A DNA stretch of 64,000 nt. Origin: Orientallactaga sibirica (lineage: Eukaryota; Chordata; Mammalia; Rodentia; Dipodidae). Position 1 is the first letter of the stretch; each line of letters opens with the position of its first letter. The DNA lies in assembly GCA_036365145.1 (NCBI GenBank), contig JAEOAD010002183.1, positions 3,745,501 through 3,809,500 of the forward strand, given 5' to 3'. Shown here piece after piece: positions 1-11,320 of this stretch. A program made the translations under genes and the position numbers. The notes under the pieces were generated by a model, which was not told where the DNA came from, did no database searches, and saw only the letters and a program-made list of their open reading frames with translations.

Positions 1-529
1 CCCCTCCAGCCCTGCCAGGGACTTCCTCAAGGTGTCAGACAGGGTTCCTTCTTAAAGACCTTTGTGTCTGGCCCTGCTTTGCCCACAGGATGGCCCTTCC
101 TCCTACTCTGCTCCTTGGCCTCCTCTACCATCTGGCTTTCCTCCAGATGTGGGTCTCACAGCACTCAGAAGCCTCTGGCTTCCTCCCCTTACCTCAACAC
201 CCTGGTTTCTCTTTAGCCTCTGCCTTAAAGGCATTTCCCACTAAACTTTGCATGGATATTATTTTATATAGCAGGATATCATATTTACTCAGCTCTGGGT
301 TCACATACTGTAACTCTAGAGGTAGCTTTCCTGGATGACCCAGTCCACAGAAACTTGTTTTAATTTTTGGTAAAACATTTCCTATTACCTCACATGCTTA
401 TTGACTTGTTTTGTACCTCCTTCCTGGACTAGACTATAAACACTATGAAAATCTGTTTATCTCATACACTAGCATATCCCTAAAATTCAGGTGAGTTCTG
501 GGCATATACTAGGTACTAAATATTTAGAT
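1..529. other. Unique intronic sequence, nothing recognised
   Basis: No repeat family, splice-flanked open frame or regulatory motif stands out. The short open frames on both strands have no recognisable domain. By position it lies in intron 1 of SIAH3 (inferred from the exon at 22.4 kb). Confidence 0.5.
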
Positions 530-612
530 AGAAGAGTGGGTGGGAAGATGGGGAGATGAATGGATTGGTGGATGAGTGCATAGATGAATGAATAAGTGGA
601 TGTATGTATGAG
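530..612. repeat. Degenerate tetranucleotide repeat
   Basis: Imperfect GGAT/GAAT/GTAT units (gatgaatggattggtggatg and similar) run for about 80 bases. It is a decayed microsatellite with no coding meaning. Confidence 0.7.
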
Positions 613-683
613 TCAGCAGACTTCCCTGTAAGTTCTCCTTAATTCTCACAGCTATGTAACTATGTACTACTACATATAATTGC

Positions 684-712
684 TCTCTCTTTCTTCTCTC
701 TCTCTCTCTCTT
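684..712. repeat. (CT)n tract at the tail of a B1
   Basis: Pyrimidine run, mostly TCTCTC, directly before an antisense B1 SINE. It probably grew from the SINE tail. Confidence 0.65.
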
Positions 713-713
713 C

Positions 714-842
714 AGGGTCACATGTAGTTCTGGCTAGCCTCAAACTTGCTGTAGCCAAGGTTGACCTTGAACTCCTGATCTTCCTGACTCCACCTCTCAA
801 ATACTGGGTTTACAAACATGTTCCACTATATCTGGCTTCTTT
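714..842 (-). mobile_element. B1 SINE, antisense
   Basis: Reads as an antisense 7SL-derived B1: caggGTCACATGTAG, then CTCAAACTTGCTGTAGCC, ACCTTGAACTCCTGATCTTC and a decayed CTGGGTTTACA. Divergence is high, so this is an old copy. Confidence 0.75.
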
Positions 843-1220
843 GCTTTCTCTTAACACTTGCCTCATGTCTATATTGTAGCCTTGACCACCAGATGTGATA
901 GCTTCCAGTATGATGGGAAATTTTTAAATACATTTCTTCAAATTAAACATAGATTTGGCCTCTGGGAGTGTATGGACCCAAAGAAGGTTTCACCCTGCCT
1001 CCACTGTGTGAGTTGTAAGTACCATAAAGGGAAGAGGTGAAGTGACATGTGGCCTGCTATAGAGGATGCCAGCTTCCTATTGTCCTGTGAAAGCAGGCAT
1101 CCCAGATTGAACTGGCCATGACCTTGGGATTCCCTGCAGACTGTCAGAGGGGTGCACATAGGATGAACTCAGGGGACTAGATAACTCTCCAGTAAACAAC
1201 AGTCTGAGTCATCTACACTG
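843..1220. other. Unique intronic sequence, nothing recognised
   Basis: No repeat or gene signal seen in about 380 bases. Confidence 0.45.
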
Positions 1221-1475
1221 TGATGGCTAGTCTTCACTGTTACCAACCACCGGGTGTGTCTGTGAGGATGCTTTCTGAGAGCTTTAACTGAGGAGCTCAG
1301 ACTCACCCTGAATGTGGGTGGAACCATCCCATGGCCTGGGAGATCCAGAATGAAAAAAATGAAAAAGGAAGAAGTGAGCTGAGAACCAAGCATTCATCTC
1401 TCTGCTTCCTGATTATGGATGCAATGTGAGCAGCTGCCTCATACTACAGCTGAGATATCATAAGCTCAGTATTCC
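1221..1475 (+). mobile_element. Rodent interspersed repeat (URR1-like)
   Basis: Starts tgatggctagtcttcactg and carries the landmarks of a common rodent repeat: gggtgtgtctgtgaggatgc, then ACTGAGGAG, CCACCCTGAATGTGGGTGG and CATTCATCTCTCTGCTTCCTG. I associate it with URR1-type sequences; the family name is from memory. The 3' part has decayed. Confidence 0.55.
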
Positions 1476-1866
1476 TACTGAGCCTGGCACCAAGGAGTGC
1501 TCGGAATATCTTCCTTCTTCTGCTCATCTTCTCTGGATTGCCTGGCCCTGACCAATTCACTCTGGTCTGGTGGGCACATTAGGTGTCTATCTCCATGGCT
1601 GAAGTTCATGGCCCCAATGCCTCATCTATAGACATGCCAGTCAAGCACTTTGAAAGCTGTAACCATCTCTGTTTCTTCCAGAGGTCCCCGGGATGGGCCC
1701 TTGTCCTTAGAAGGCATGCAGTAAAGGCCCAACGAGTTCAATAATGCATCTCTTAGTGCTCCTAGAGTCTGTGTTGAAGCCCACTTCTCTTTTGAAGTTA
1801 CATTTAAGGGAACAGCATAATTTTATATCAGTATAATACAGAAGCGATTAAGGATTCTGTGAAATT
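1476..1866. other. Unique intronic sequence, nothing recognised
   Basis: Nothing recognised. It ends at the left copy of the target duplication that flanks the next element. Confidence 0.45.
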
Positions 1867-1882
1867 CAGAATTGCCACCCCA

Positions 1883-2976
1883 TGAATAAAGGCACATCTA
1901 GAAGCTGTAGACTGTTACTAGAAAATTTTCAGTACCTGGGATAGGATACCTTCCAGTGAGTTGTTGGCCAAGGAGGTCCCAGTAGCCTCCAAAACATTAA
2001 AGGCTTTTGCCAAAGCCCTTGGTTTCCCTTGAGAAACAGATAGTAAGACCCTATTGCTGAAGATATCTCTTGCCTGAGAGGCAAGGTCACTGAGAAAGCA
2101 AGCTGGTGTGGAGCAGAAAACCTTCTCCCTGTAGACCAGCCAACTGAAAACTGGAAAAAGCTGCACTGCACGCAGCATATGGGAGAAGAAGCCATCAACA
2201 GTGAAAATAGTGGATGCTGAATATTCAAGCTTGGCCAGACAGGCCCAATGACTGAACGGGTGCAATAGTGGCATGTCTACTCTTGGGGTAACCAACTGCT
2301 CCATAATTGGACTGAAGGCCCTCTCTACGGGAGGGAATACATACCTGGTACTGAAAAACCTAAGTAAAAGTCTATGGTAGGTGAGGTCATGAGCCTTAGG
2401 GGTATGAGGCTGCTTTTGTCTGATTAAATGTATGTATTACTCCCACCAAGATGCCCTGAAAGCACTACACTTAATGTTCATGTTCACATATTAACTCTAC
2501 TCTCACTTCTGGTCAGAGAAGCTTCTCTTTTCAGATGGTGATGGCCACTGGGATGACCCAAAAGACAACATAGTGCTGAGAAGAAGGGATGGAGGAGTGC
2601 CCAGCACTGAAACACCTCTGTCACACCCTCCAAGGCTCAGGGACCATTGCGGAAGAGGGGGCGGATAGTGTAAGAGCCAAAGGAAGGGTATGACCTCTTA
2701 CAATGCAACTGCCCAGACAGAAATTGGCCTTGATATCCATGACCTTGCAGTGCCTAGCAATACTCCGCAAGATCCTCAAAATAGAAGAAAAAGATGATGT
2801 CATCAAATTAAAAGAGAGACTAATGGAGACAGGGAGGGGATATGGTGGAGACTGGAGTTCTAAAGTGGAATGGGGGGAGGGGAGGGAAATATCAGGTGGG
2901 GTTTTTTTGTATGTAAGTATAAAAGTCAATAAAAACAATTAAAAATAAAAATAAATAAATAAATAAATAAATAAAA
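1883..2976 (+). mobile_element. LINE-1 3' end fragment (3'UTR), 5'-truncated
   Basis: About 1.1 kb of L1 3'UTR: a G-rich polypurine stretch (ggaatggggggaggggaggg), an AATAAA signal and an (AAAT)n tail at 2945-2975. The same sequence occurs in sense at 61.3-62.2 kb and in antisense at 41.4-43.1 kb. In the antisense copy it is continuous with an L1 ORF2 C-terminus, which identifies it. The element is flanked by a 16-base duplication, CAGAATTGCCACCCCA (1867-1882) and CAGAATTGCCATCCCA (2977-2992). The 128-codon minus frame at 2304-1918 lies inside this UTR and is not a gene. Confidence 0.8.
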
Positions 2977-2992
2977 CAGAATTGCCATCCCA

Positions 2993-3272
2993 GGGCTGGA
3001 GAGATGGCTTAGCCGTTAAGGCGCCTATCTCCTAAGCCTAAGAACGCTGGTTCCAATCTCCAGCAGTTCCAATCTCCAGGTCCCACATTTAGCCAGATGC
3101 AAAGTGATGCAAGGGCACAATGCTGCACTTGCCCACGAGGGGACGCACACATCTGGATTTCGTTTGCAGTGGCCGAGAGGCTGCTGGCGCGCCCATCTCT
3201 ATCTCTCTTCCTCTCCCTCTCTCTCTGTGTCTCTCTCCAAAAAAAGAAAAAGAAAAAGAAAAGAAAAGAAAA
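2993..3272 (+). mobile_element. Dipodid SINE, long form, sense
   Basis: GGGCTGGAGAGATGGCTTAG head (A-box region), a body with gcccacgaggggacgcacac, then (CT)n and an A-rich tail. The B-box region is doubled here: two TTCCAATCTCCAG units in tandem at 3050-3077. The target duplication (a)TTGCCATCCCA / CTGCCATCCCA reuses the site of the neighbouring L1 insertion. Confidence 0.85.
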
Positions 3273-3283
3273 CTGCCATCCCA

Positions 3284-3820
3284 GCTTGCCTAATAGAACA
3301 GTCAAAGTGTCTGCCCATCCCAGTGAGCTTCTACATGGAATTAGATAAGAGCTGGAACATTACCTTAAGGAACCAAATGCACTCTGGATCAGACTTCTTT
3401 CAGGGGCCTGGGGTAAATTTCATGTCATGAGCACTGAAAATCCTTTTCAATAAGCCATTCTCAGAGCACACTTGGCTTCCTGTAGGACTGAAGTCATATG
3501 GGGATGTCTGATGATAAATGGAAAACCTGCTTAGCAAGCACAAAAATCAGCATCTAGACCCAAGTGTGGCTTAAGATGAACCAGTCTGAGAAACCAGTGA
3601 TGTTGACAGAATACTGAGAAAGGAGGAGACTTGGGGACAGAACTGGTTCATTTTTGTTTCTATTGATTTATTTTTGCATTTAGAAAAACTGCACTTTAAG
3701 AAAAATCCACTCATTTCCATTCAAGCCATTTTAATAACAGCTTACACCAGGAATTCAGTAGCAGTGAATGTGGAACTGTCTCCCAACAAGCACCAGCTCC
3801 CCTTTTCCACAGGGCTGTGA
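3284..3820. other. Unique intronic sequence
   Basis: No repeat or gene signal recognised. Confidence 0.45.
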
Positions 3821-3824
3821 GATG

Positions 3825-3925
3825 TGTTGTCTAACTCACTTTGTAATCAAGTAAACTGAGGTTTCTCAGGATCAGTAGTTTGCTCAAGGGCAGCTTGCTG
3901 GCAAGCCCAAACTGACTGATTCAAA
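3825..3925 (+). mobile_element. MIR-like ancient SINE
   Basis: Shows the MIR core order: TAACTCACTTTGTAATCAAG, then aactgaggtttctcagg and TTTGCTCAAGGGCAGC. Strongly decayed. Confidence 0.5.
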
Positions 3926-5280
3926 AAACTGCTTATGCATAAAGTACATAAATCTCAAGTGCATCTTAGAAAATTAAAACATATGCATGCTCCAGAAACT
4001 GCCCCTTGGATCCCAATATCAAACACAGGCTGCATTCTAGACGGTTCTGTCATGCTACTTCTTAGACCAGAGGTCACCTCTCTTCTGACATCTATCCCCC
4101 CGCCCCCCAACCAGCTTCAGGTAAACCGTCTTGTTCATCTGTTTCGGCATAGTTTTCCTTCAGAAACCAAAGGGTGGGTTCCTCCCACACCTGTGAACGC
4201 CTCTCGAGTGAATGAAGACAAGTGTGCTGTTCCTGCGCCTCTCCTGGCCCAGGCTGTGTTCTTCCCTCTGCCGTCTGCAAGACCCAGGCAAGAGCCACGC
4301 GGACGCCCACACACCATCCCCTAAATGTTCGGCATTATGAACTAACTTAGCAGCTGTTAAATACATTTTTTCCTCCCTGTCTTCAGTGAGGAACATCATA
4401 ACATGTTAGAAGGCCACATCTGAATTAGAAGTTGAAAAGGAAGCCTTGCTATCCATCAGGCCTAGGATATGCTTGGTGCTAGCATAGTGTAGCCTTGGGG
4501 GGCGGGGAGGATCAGACCTACAGAAGATGAACTCTGGGTACCCAGGGAGAGGCCTCACAAGGCAGATGCAAGATCTAGAAGGAAAAGTTCACTTGCAGGT
4601 ACAGATTTCTCACTCCCCAGGGTGAAGCAGAGCCCAAGAATGGAGGCAGGACTTACAGAACTCATGGCTCAGAGCACTGCCTTAAGAGCCTGGTGCAAAG
4701 GGTAGGTCTACAGACATGAGGTCCTTTCTCTCTCTCTCTCTCTGAATAAGTCTCTTCATTCCAAAGTGCACCCTGAGGAACTGGGTTTATTTGAGCCTCC
4801 TTTACAGAGAGCTTGCCATGTATCCAGTAGGCAATGGGCCATGTATGGCAGGGAACTCAGTAGGTTCAATCTTTTCCAGGGCCTCTGGTCTGGTGAATGG
4901 CTCAACTGTTGGCAGTTTTGTACCATGAAGGAAATACACATAAAAGACTTAGCAAGGGCTCCTGAGAGGAGGTGGCATCTGAGCAGACTTGAAGGATAAA
5001 CTATTCGCCAAAGAGGCAGGAAGGGTATTTTGTGGAAGGAACAGAATGAATTATGAAAGGTCTATGTAGTGAGCTCGGAGACCTATAACACTGGGGAGGC
5101 ATGAACTATGAGGTGGGTATAGAAGAGGCCAGCTTGTGCCAGAGCAGAAATGAGATTTTCCTTTCAGAGAGCCACTGAGAGCTAAAGGCAGAGTGCGATA
5201 CGTAGGAATGGACATTTGTAGACATATGGTGCAGAGACTGATACAGAGACACTGCAATTCAGTAGAAGATATTCAGGAAG
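3926..5280. other. Mostly unique sequence; (CT)n at 4723-4744
   Basis: The open frames at 3935-4324 and on the minus strand around 4.1-4.4 kb have no recognisable domain or convincing splice context. Part of 4960-5110 (gaggtggcatctgagcagac, gaaggaacagaatg) resembles an ancient L2-type repeat, but too weakly to call. Confidence 0.4.
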
Positions 5281-5282
5281 AA

Positions 5283-5422
5283 CTGAGCATGATGGTGCTT
5301 ACCAGCATTTGGGAGGTGGAGGAAGGGACAGAAGGCAGCCTCAACCTCAGCTACATAGTGAATTTGAGGGCAGCCTGGGCTACATGAGCCCTGTCTCAAA
5401 AAAAAAAAAAAAAAAAAAAAAA
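5283..5422 (+). mobile_element. B1 SINE, sense, poly(A) tail
   Basis: GAGCATGATGGTGCTTACC, then CCAGCATTTGGGAGGTGGAGG and CAGCCTGGGCTACATGAG, ending in A24 at 5399-5422. Confidence 0.8.
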
Positions 5423-5429
5423 GCAAAAT

Positions 5430-5780
5430 AAGAGGTTGGGGAGATGGTTCAGTGGGTAAAGTGTTTGTCACATAGGTCCCCAGCACCCACATCAATGCTG
5501 AGCGTGATGGTTTATGCTTCTAATCCCAGCATTCAGGAAGCAGAGGGAGATGTATTCCCAGGGCAAGCTGACTAGCTAGGTTAGTCCAATCCGTGAACTC
5601 TTGGCTCCGTGAGAGACCCTATCTCAATACATAAGGTGGAGACAGGTGAGGAAGACACCCCATGTCAGCCTCTGATCTCTGCACATGTGAAACACACATA
5701 TACATACATTAACATGCATACTTACACACCTACCACACAAATATACATTCAAAACCAAAATAAAATAATAATATTAAGGG
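5430..5780 (+). mobile_element. B4 SINE, sense
   Basis: A tRNA-like head (ttggggagatggttcagtgg, cccagcaccca) is fused to a B1-like middle (CTTCTAATCCCAGCATTCAGG, GTGAGAGACCCTATCTC). The tail is rich in ACACAC and ATACAT. This is the B4 (RSINE) dimer arrangement. Confidence 0.75.
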
Positions 5781-5814
5781 AAGATCATCCTGGAAGGGGT
5801 TAATGAAAGCTTGA

Positions 5815-5965
5815 TTATCCATTGATTCAATAAGGATGTACTGAGCTACTGCAATACACCAGGCACTATTCTGTGCTGGGATCTCACACTGGGTTAGGCA
5901 GAAAAGGACCCTCCCTCTTGAGGGGCTTCTATTCTGATGAGAAGGCAAGGGTATCACAGACATAA
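5815..5965 (+). mobile_element. L2/MIR-type ancient repeat
   Basis: CCATTGATTCAATAAGGATG, CACCAGGCACTATTCTGTGC and a later GGGGCTTCTATTCTGATGAG match the familiar order of a mammal-wide L2/MIR relic. Confidence 0.5.
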
Positions 5966-6184
5966 AGTAACACACACATCAAAGGTGACAGATGGGCAAT
6001 GGGAGAGAGCTGATGGAGATGTGACCAAAGAAAGTAGAGTAACTCATTTGTCCGTGTTTCTTCAGCCAGCATGCATTATTTGAGGGCCTATCTTGGACAG
6101 TAGCTTTATCATACGGACTCAACTAAACACTAGCTCTCTTATCATCATACTTATATCTCATAGGGAGTCAGACACTGTTCAGAT

Positions 6185-6565
6185 ACAACCATGTACTGCA
6201 TCAACAACACCCATCAACAACAGATGGCATATAGGACAGTGGTCCCCTAAGATTATAATGGAGGTGAAAATGCCTGTGGCCTAGTATTACTGCTGTACCT
6301 TTTCCACACGTAGGTGGGTCTAAACACACAAATACTTAACATACTTCACATTGTGCTTTAAGCTCCTACATTTTTCAGTACAGTAGCGTGTTGTGCAGGT
6401 TGAAGCCCAAGAGCAGTAAGTGGGCTGTTCTAGGTGTATAAACCTAGGTATCCCATCTAGGTTTGTTAAGAACACTCTACAATGTTCATGTAATGAGGAA
6501 ATTGCCTAATGATGTGTTTCTTAGCGTGTAGCCCCCACCATTAAGGGATGTGTGGCTATGTCCCA
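6185..6565 (-). mobile_element. Ancient Tigger-like MITE
   Basis: Carries the landmarks of a mammal-wide TcMar-Tigger-type element: ggtgtataaacctaggtatc, ACACTCTACAATGTTCATG, AAATTGCCTAATGATGTG and CATTAAGGGATGTGTGGC. The two ends are imperfectly inverted. Orientation and family name are from memory and uncertain. Confidence 0.5.
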
Positions 6566-6855
6566 CCACTAAGATGCATCCTACAAAGAAAACATACATG
6601 GGTCTAGGGTCTAGGTCCAAGAGCCTGACCTAGACCGGTGTCATACAAAGGCTGCTTGGGGAGAGTGCAAGTGTACTCCCAGGCCCATGGTGGGAGTGGG
6701 CAAGAGGAACTAGAGGGCTAACTGGCCCGAGTGCCTGGAGAGCGGGAAGCAAAGAGGCGTGGGCTAAAGCCATCTAGCAATCACAGGTCTTGCCATGACC
6801 AGCTTTGCTCAGAACTTTACTTGTATTATTGTTGTCTTTTAAATGAAGTACATTT
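6566..6855. other. Unique sequence, nothing recognised
   Basis: No gene or repeat signal seen. Confidence 0.4.
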
Positions 6856-7555
6856 TTTTAGTGTAGTAAAATATATCTGATAAAGTTTACCATTTTAACC
6901 ATTTTAGGTGTATAATTTAGTGGCATTAAGGCCATTTACAATGTGAGATCAGAACCATTATTCCCACAGGATGTTCTTCACCCCAAACAGAAGCTGTAAC
7001 CACTAAGCAATATCCACCCATTTCCCTTCCCCTCATCCCTGGTGACTGCTTACCCACTGTCTTTCTCTATGAATCTGCCTATTTTTATATATGTCATATA
7101 AATGGAAATATGCACTATTTGTCCTTCTGTGTCTGGCATATTTCATATGATTTTAAAGGTTTCTTCAGATGTACGCTGCATCCAAATTTCATTTCTTTTT
7201 ATAAGCAATAATATCCCATTGCGTATTATGTACTATATTTTACTTAATTGATTCATCTATTGATAGACAGTTGGGTGGTTCTGCCTTTTGGCCATTGTGG
7301 ATAATGCTGCCGTGAGGATTCATGCATAAGTATCTATTTGAGTTTCTATTTTCAGTTCTTTGGGGTATTTAGCCAGAAGTGGAATTCTGGGTCATATGCT
7401 AATTCTGTTCATTTTCTTTTGAGGAACCTCCATCCAAGCTTTATAGTAGCTGGGCCATTTCACATTCCTCCCAGTGATGTACAAAGGTTCCAATTTCTCC
7501 AGGTTGCTGGCGGCCCTTGTGATTTTCCACTGACTTTGCCTGTAGCCTAAGAGAA
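6856..7555 (-). mobile_element. Ancient LINE-1 3' end, antisense
   Basis: On the plus strand it reads as the antisense of an old L1 3' region: AAGTTTACCATTTTAACC, GGTGTATAATTTAGTGGC, GTGGATAATGCTGCCGTGAG, TGGAATTCTGGGTCATATG and GAGGAACCTCCATCC. Many substitutions and stops suggest an insertion predating rodents. Confidence 0.75.
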
Positions 7556-7745
7556 TCAGTTCCAAGTCCTCTCTCAGAACTTACTGTCAGCAGACAAGTG
7601 TGCAGGCTGTCTGAAAATCCTCATTTCTTGATGAGACTGTTGAGTGTGCCTGCTAGTTAGCTCAGAGAATCCAAGGGAATCCTTCTGCATTCCTGTTATT
7701 AATGATAGAGAGCAGAGACAGAGTTGGAGGAGAGGACTGGGTAAG

Positions 7746-8020
7746 AAATGGTGTCAGCTTCTGGCACTGTGAGGAAGCACCTGAGAGAAATGATTTTGAG
7801 GATGGAAGTTTACTTTGGCTCATGGTTTCAGAGGGTTCAGTCCATGGTTGCCTGGCTGTTACTCTTAGGCTGTCTTAAGGCAGAAAATCATGGTGGGGAG
7901 CATATGGTGGGGGAAAGCCACTTGTGTCATGATGGACAGGAAGGGAAGAGATAGGGAGAGGGGCTGCCCAAGGGATCAAGCAATCAACACATGAATCTTC
8001 GGAGGACATATCATATCCAA
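7746..8020 (-). mobile_element. Rodent LTR-type repeat, antisense, family unassigned
   Basis: AGTTTACTTTGGCTCATGG, CAGTCCATGGTTGCC and aaaatcatggtggggagca are landmarks of antisense rodent MaLR/MTD-like repeats. The ends are not clear. Confidence 0.45.
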
Positions 8021-8378
8021 AGCACAGAAAAACTGGAAGGCTAGTGAAGAATTTGGGACCTCTTCCACAAGAAGACTATTATAGTGAGCATCTTCCAATG
8101 GTGCCATTGAAGCTCCACTACTCACAGCAGCATAAATAAATATATAGTCTTAGTTGGTGCTCCCTACACAAACACTTGAACGAATGAACTACTCTATCCT
8201 CTTTGCTTCACCTCTCCTCCATTACCCATGATCCTTAGCACTCTTAGTTCTCTGAAGCCCTAGCAAATCCAGGACCTAACGTCAGATTTCCTAGGTTCCC
8301 TTAAGGGCAGGTCAAGTTCCTCCCAGGACTCTGAGACTGTAGTCCAGCAGCTGGACTTAGCAAACCACCCAGGTCCAG
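8021..8378. other. Unique sequence, nothing recognised
   Basis: No gene or repeat signal seen. Confidence 0.4.
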
Positions 8379-8400
8379 TGTGTGTGTGTGTGTGTGTGTG
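8379..8400. repeat. (GT)11 microsatellite
   Basis: Perfect GT run leading into the antisense B4. It is probably the grown-out CA-rich tail of that SINE. Confidence 0.9.
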
Positions 8401-8718
8401 TATGTGTCTATGTGCATGTGTACATGCGTGTACTCAAGTATGTGTACCGGTGTGGTGCATGCATGTGTGTGAAGGCCAGAGGACAACCTCAGGTGTCATT
8501 CCTCACGAATGCTGTCTACCCTTTTCTTTTTTTGAGGCAGGGTCTCTCCTTGACCTGGAGCTGGCTAAGCAGGCTAGACAGGTTGGCCAGCAGAGCTGGA
8601 ATCCCAGGAGAACACCACCATGCCTGACTTTTTAAATGTGGGTTCTGGGGATAAAAGTCAAGTCCTAGTTCTTGCAGGGCCAGCACTTTACCTACTGAGC
8701 CATCTCCCCAACCCCCAG
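8401..8718 (-). mobile_element. B4 SINE, antisense
   Basis: Antisense B4 landmarks in order: AGGCCAGAGGACAACCTCAG, gaggcagggtctctccttga, then gtgggttctggggataaaag and CTGAGCCATCTCCCCAAC. Confidence 0.8.
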
Positions 8719-10455
8719 GTCTTTTTAATACTAAATCTCTGCTTGCTACTACAACGGTACTTAAAGCTTTACAAAAAGTCACAAAAGCATAAGCAGGTTG
8801 CTCAGAGCCCCACTTAGTAGGGCTAAACCAACAAGTAAAAGGAACCAAAGCCTTTTCTCCCCAGACATTTGGTTTGCTCCTCCAAGTCCACTGCCGAGGT
8901 GGGAGATGCTAGTAGTCTGGATTTTGCAGAAAGAAACAGACCCAGGAAGGGTGTATGGTGGCAGTTGGGGTGGGGGGTGCGGTGACAGGGCTGAGCTGCT
9001 AAAGGTCAGAGCTGGTGAGTGCAGGGACAGCTCTGACTCCAGGCACACAGCGGGCTCCTCCTCCCCAGCAGGGTGATGATTCACTTTGGCCTTGTTGGTG
9101 CCCAGCTGCTCAGGGCCTCCAGGAAAGGCTCAGCCCGGCTTCCAACAATCAATCAAGAATTTTCCTGAGGCATCAGGCATGGGCTTTTGGCTAGCCTTCT
9201 CAAAAACTGCTCTTAAAAAATGATTTCTTACTTTTTGCCCAATCAATGCTGAGATCAAGCCCCTCCCCGCACCCCCCACACACACATACAAACTATCCTC
9301 CCGTTCTGGACCAGCGAGCTTGGCAAAGCCCATTTCACTTGTGAAGTTCACACTGGAAAATGCTTTCTGTTCTCAGTAGTCTGGGTCACAGCAGTCATTA
9401 TCCGCTAAACAATTAATCCCTGAACACCACTTTCTTACTAGAATTATCCTGGGCTCAACAACTGTTTTTTTTTTTTTTTTTGTTGTTGTTGTTTTGTTTT
9501 TTTTCAGTGGAGACACCAAAGCAGTTATTCTAAACTTTGGTAAGCAAATCTGCTGGCCCGAGTGCTTTGCAATGTGTTCAGCAGCACTGGGTAATCAGCA
9601 CTTCTTTGTTTTGTGCAATTTTAAAGGCCCAACATCACCTGGCTCTGAACACCCTCCCTGCTCTGGCCTTGCCCCTTAACCACCTCCAACCCCATGCATC
9701 CACCTCGGATCATGCCCAGGCTGCTGTCTGGATAACCTACTCAGTTCTCCCATGGCTTGCCTTGTCCTTGCAGTTCTTAGCTTCTGTTTATTAATGAGGC
9801 CTACATCTACCAAGCTCCTACTATGCACTAGCCGTTTGGTATATGCTAGGCCTGGGGAACTCATCACCTGATAGGGACACAGGTGGAGTAGAGTCCGAAC
9901 GCCCGTTTTCGTGTCTATCCAGGGACTTGTGAGGCAAATGGAGGCATTGGGTTCTTCCTAGAGCAGAGGTAATCAGGAAAGGCTGCTGCAAGGGAGGAGG
10001 TGTGAGCTGGGTCTTGAAAAGGCCAGCCTTGGCCATGGCCCCACTTCCTGCCCCTGGAGGTCCCTGGGTGTCCCAAGCTGCCTGGAATACTTGCCTGCTG
10101 GTGCTCACTCTAACACCACACCCTGCCTGCCGGGGTGAGACCTCAGAGAGTAAATAGAGCTGCATCCATCATCTATCTCTGTTGTGTAATATACTTGTAA
10201 ATGTGCAAGCATCTGCTGTTCCTAGTGTATGCTCCAGGCAGGGGAGGCACATGCTCCAGAGCCTCCTGCCCTGTCCTGTGAGAAGTCCCACACCTGTCTG
10301 GACTTGGGTCCCTGCTCCATCATCAGTTACTGTTTCCCATCACCCAGTTTAAAGTGAAAAATATCTTCCCAGAGTTTTCCACTCTCAGAGTTCTTTGGAA
10401 GACCAGGAAAGAAAGTATACGAAAAAACCAAGCTTGTTAATTCACTACTTAGATG
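8719..10455. other. Mostly unique sequence; poly(T) at 9464-9480; possible MIR near 9800
   Basis: Open frames on both strands around 8.8-9.1 and 9.8-10.2 kb (up to 114 codons) have no known domain. CTACTATGCACTAGCC at about 9820 is MIR/L2-like but short. Nothing else recognised. Confidence 0.4.
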
Positions 10456-10605
10456 GCAAAATTGAGCTGGACATGGTGGCATGTCTGTAATCCCAGCCCT
10501 TGGGAGATAGTCAGGATGGCTGTAAGTTTGAGGCCAGCCTAGAACTTGGTGAGTTCCATAGAACTACATTGTGAGACCCTATCTCAAACACACACGCAAA
10601 ATGAG
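10456..10605 (+). mobile_element. B1 SINE, sense
   Basis: GAGCTGGACATGGTGGCATG, GTAATCCCAGCCCTTGGGAG, AGTTTGAGGCCAGCCTAGAAC and GTGAGACCCTATCTCAAAC. Confidence 0.8.
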
Positions 10606-10764
10606 ACTCAGAATTTAACAGCCACATCTGGTGACGGTGAGTTACTTAAATAGATAATTCCTATACTGAACATGTTTCCCTCCTTGTAATGCACGGCTCT
10701 CTTCCTATCGCAATTGCAAACTTTCTTTTTGGCCATACACGGAAAAAGAGAGTGAAAGAGAAAT

Positions 10765-10935
10765 GAATGTTGATGAAAGCACTACTCTGTGCCAGACACC
10801 GGCCTGTGTGTGGTGGTGGACAATTATGTCATTCACCTCTTACTAACTTCACATTGCACATCTCATTATAGACAAGGGAAATAAAGTTCGGAGTGGTAAT
10901 ATAACTTGCCAAGGGTCACGTAGTTTTTCACATTA
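10765..10935 (+). mobile_element. MIR ancient SINE
   Basis: CACTACTCTGTGCCAGACAC, then TTATAGACAAGGGAAATAAAG and ACTTGCCAAGGGTCACGTAG: the order of a full MIR core. Confidence 0.65.
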
Positions 10936-11127
10936 GCACTAACTTGAAGACACATTTGGGTCCCAGGTATGCCATCTTTCCAACACATTTGTGGGCTTTT
11001 GTTTTTCTGCTAAATTTCTGTCGCTCCCAATAAATGGATTAAGTAAACACAATCAACCTGCTTGCGCTTTCTGTTTTATTCTCATTTTGTTTACTCAATC
11101 ACCCCACCATTTGGTGTAAACTGTCTC

Positions 11128-11252
11128 AAATTTATTGGGTTTCATGTAGCCCAGGTTGGCTTCAAAGTGGATATACAGCCAAAGCTGGCCTTGAACTCCC
11201 AATTCTCTTGGTTGGGACCACAGGTGTGCACCATCGTGCCCAGTGTTCAAAC
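11128..11252 (-). mobile_element. B1 SINE, antisense, old
   Basis: TTTCATGTAGCCCAGGTTGG, then GGCCTTGAACTCCCAATTC and GACCACAGGTGTGCACCATC. Confidence 0.75.
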
Positions 11253-11274
11253 TTCCTCTTCATTTCTTTTTTGC

Positions 11275-11276
<2 letters not shown>

Positions 11277-11319
<43 letters not shown>
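11277..11319. repeat. (GT)21 microsatellite
   Basis: A perfect GT run of about 42 bases between a B1 and an antisense B4. Likely to vary in length between individuals. Confidence 0.95.

Positions 11320-11320
<1 letters not shown>

Noticed and set aside
1918..2304. 128-codon minus-strand open frame
   Set aside because: It lies antisense in the L1 3'UTR fragment, which is shared with two other loci in the window.
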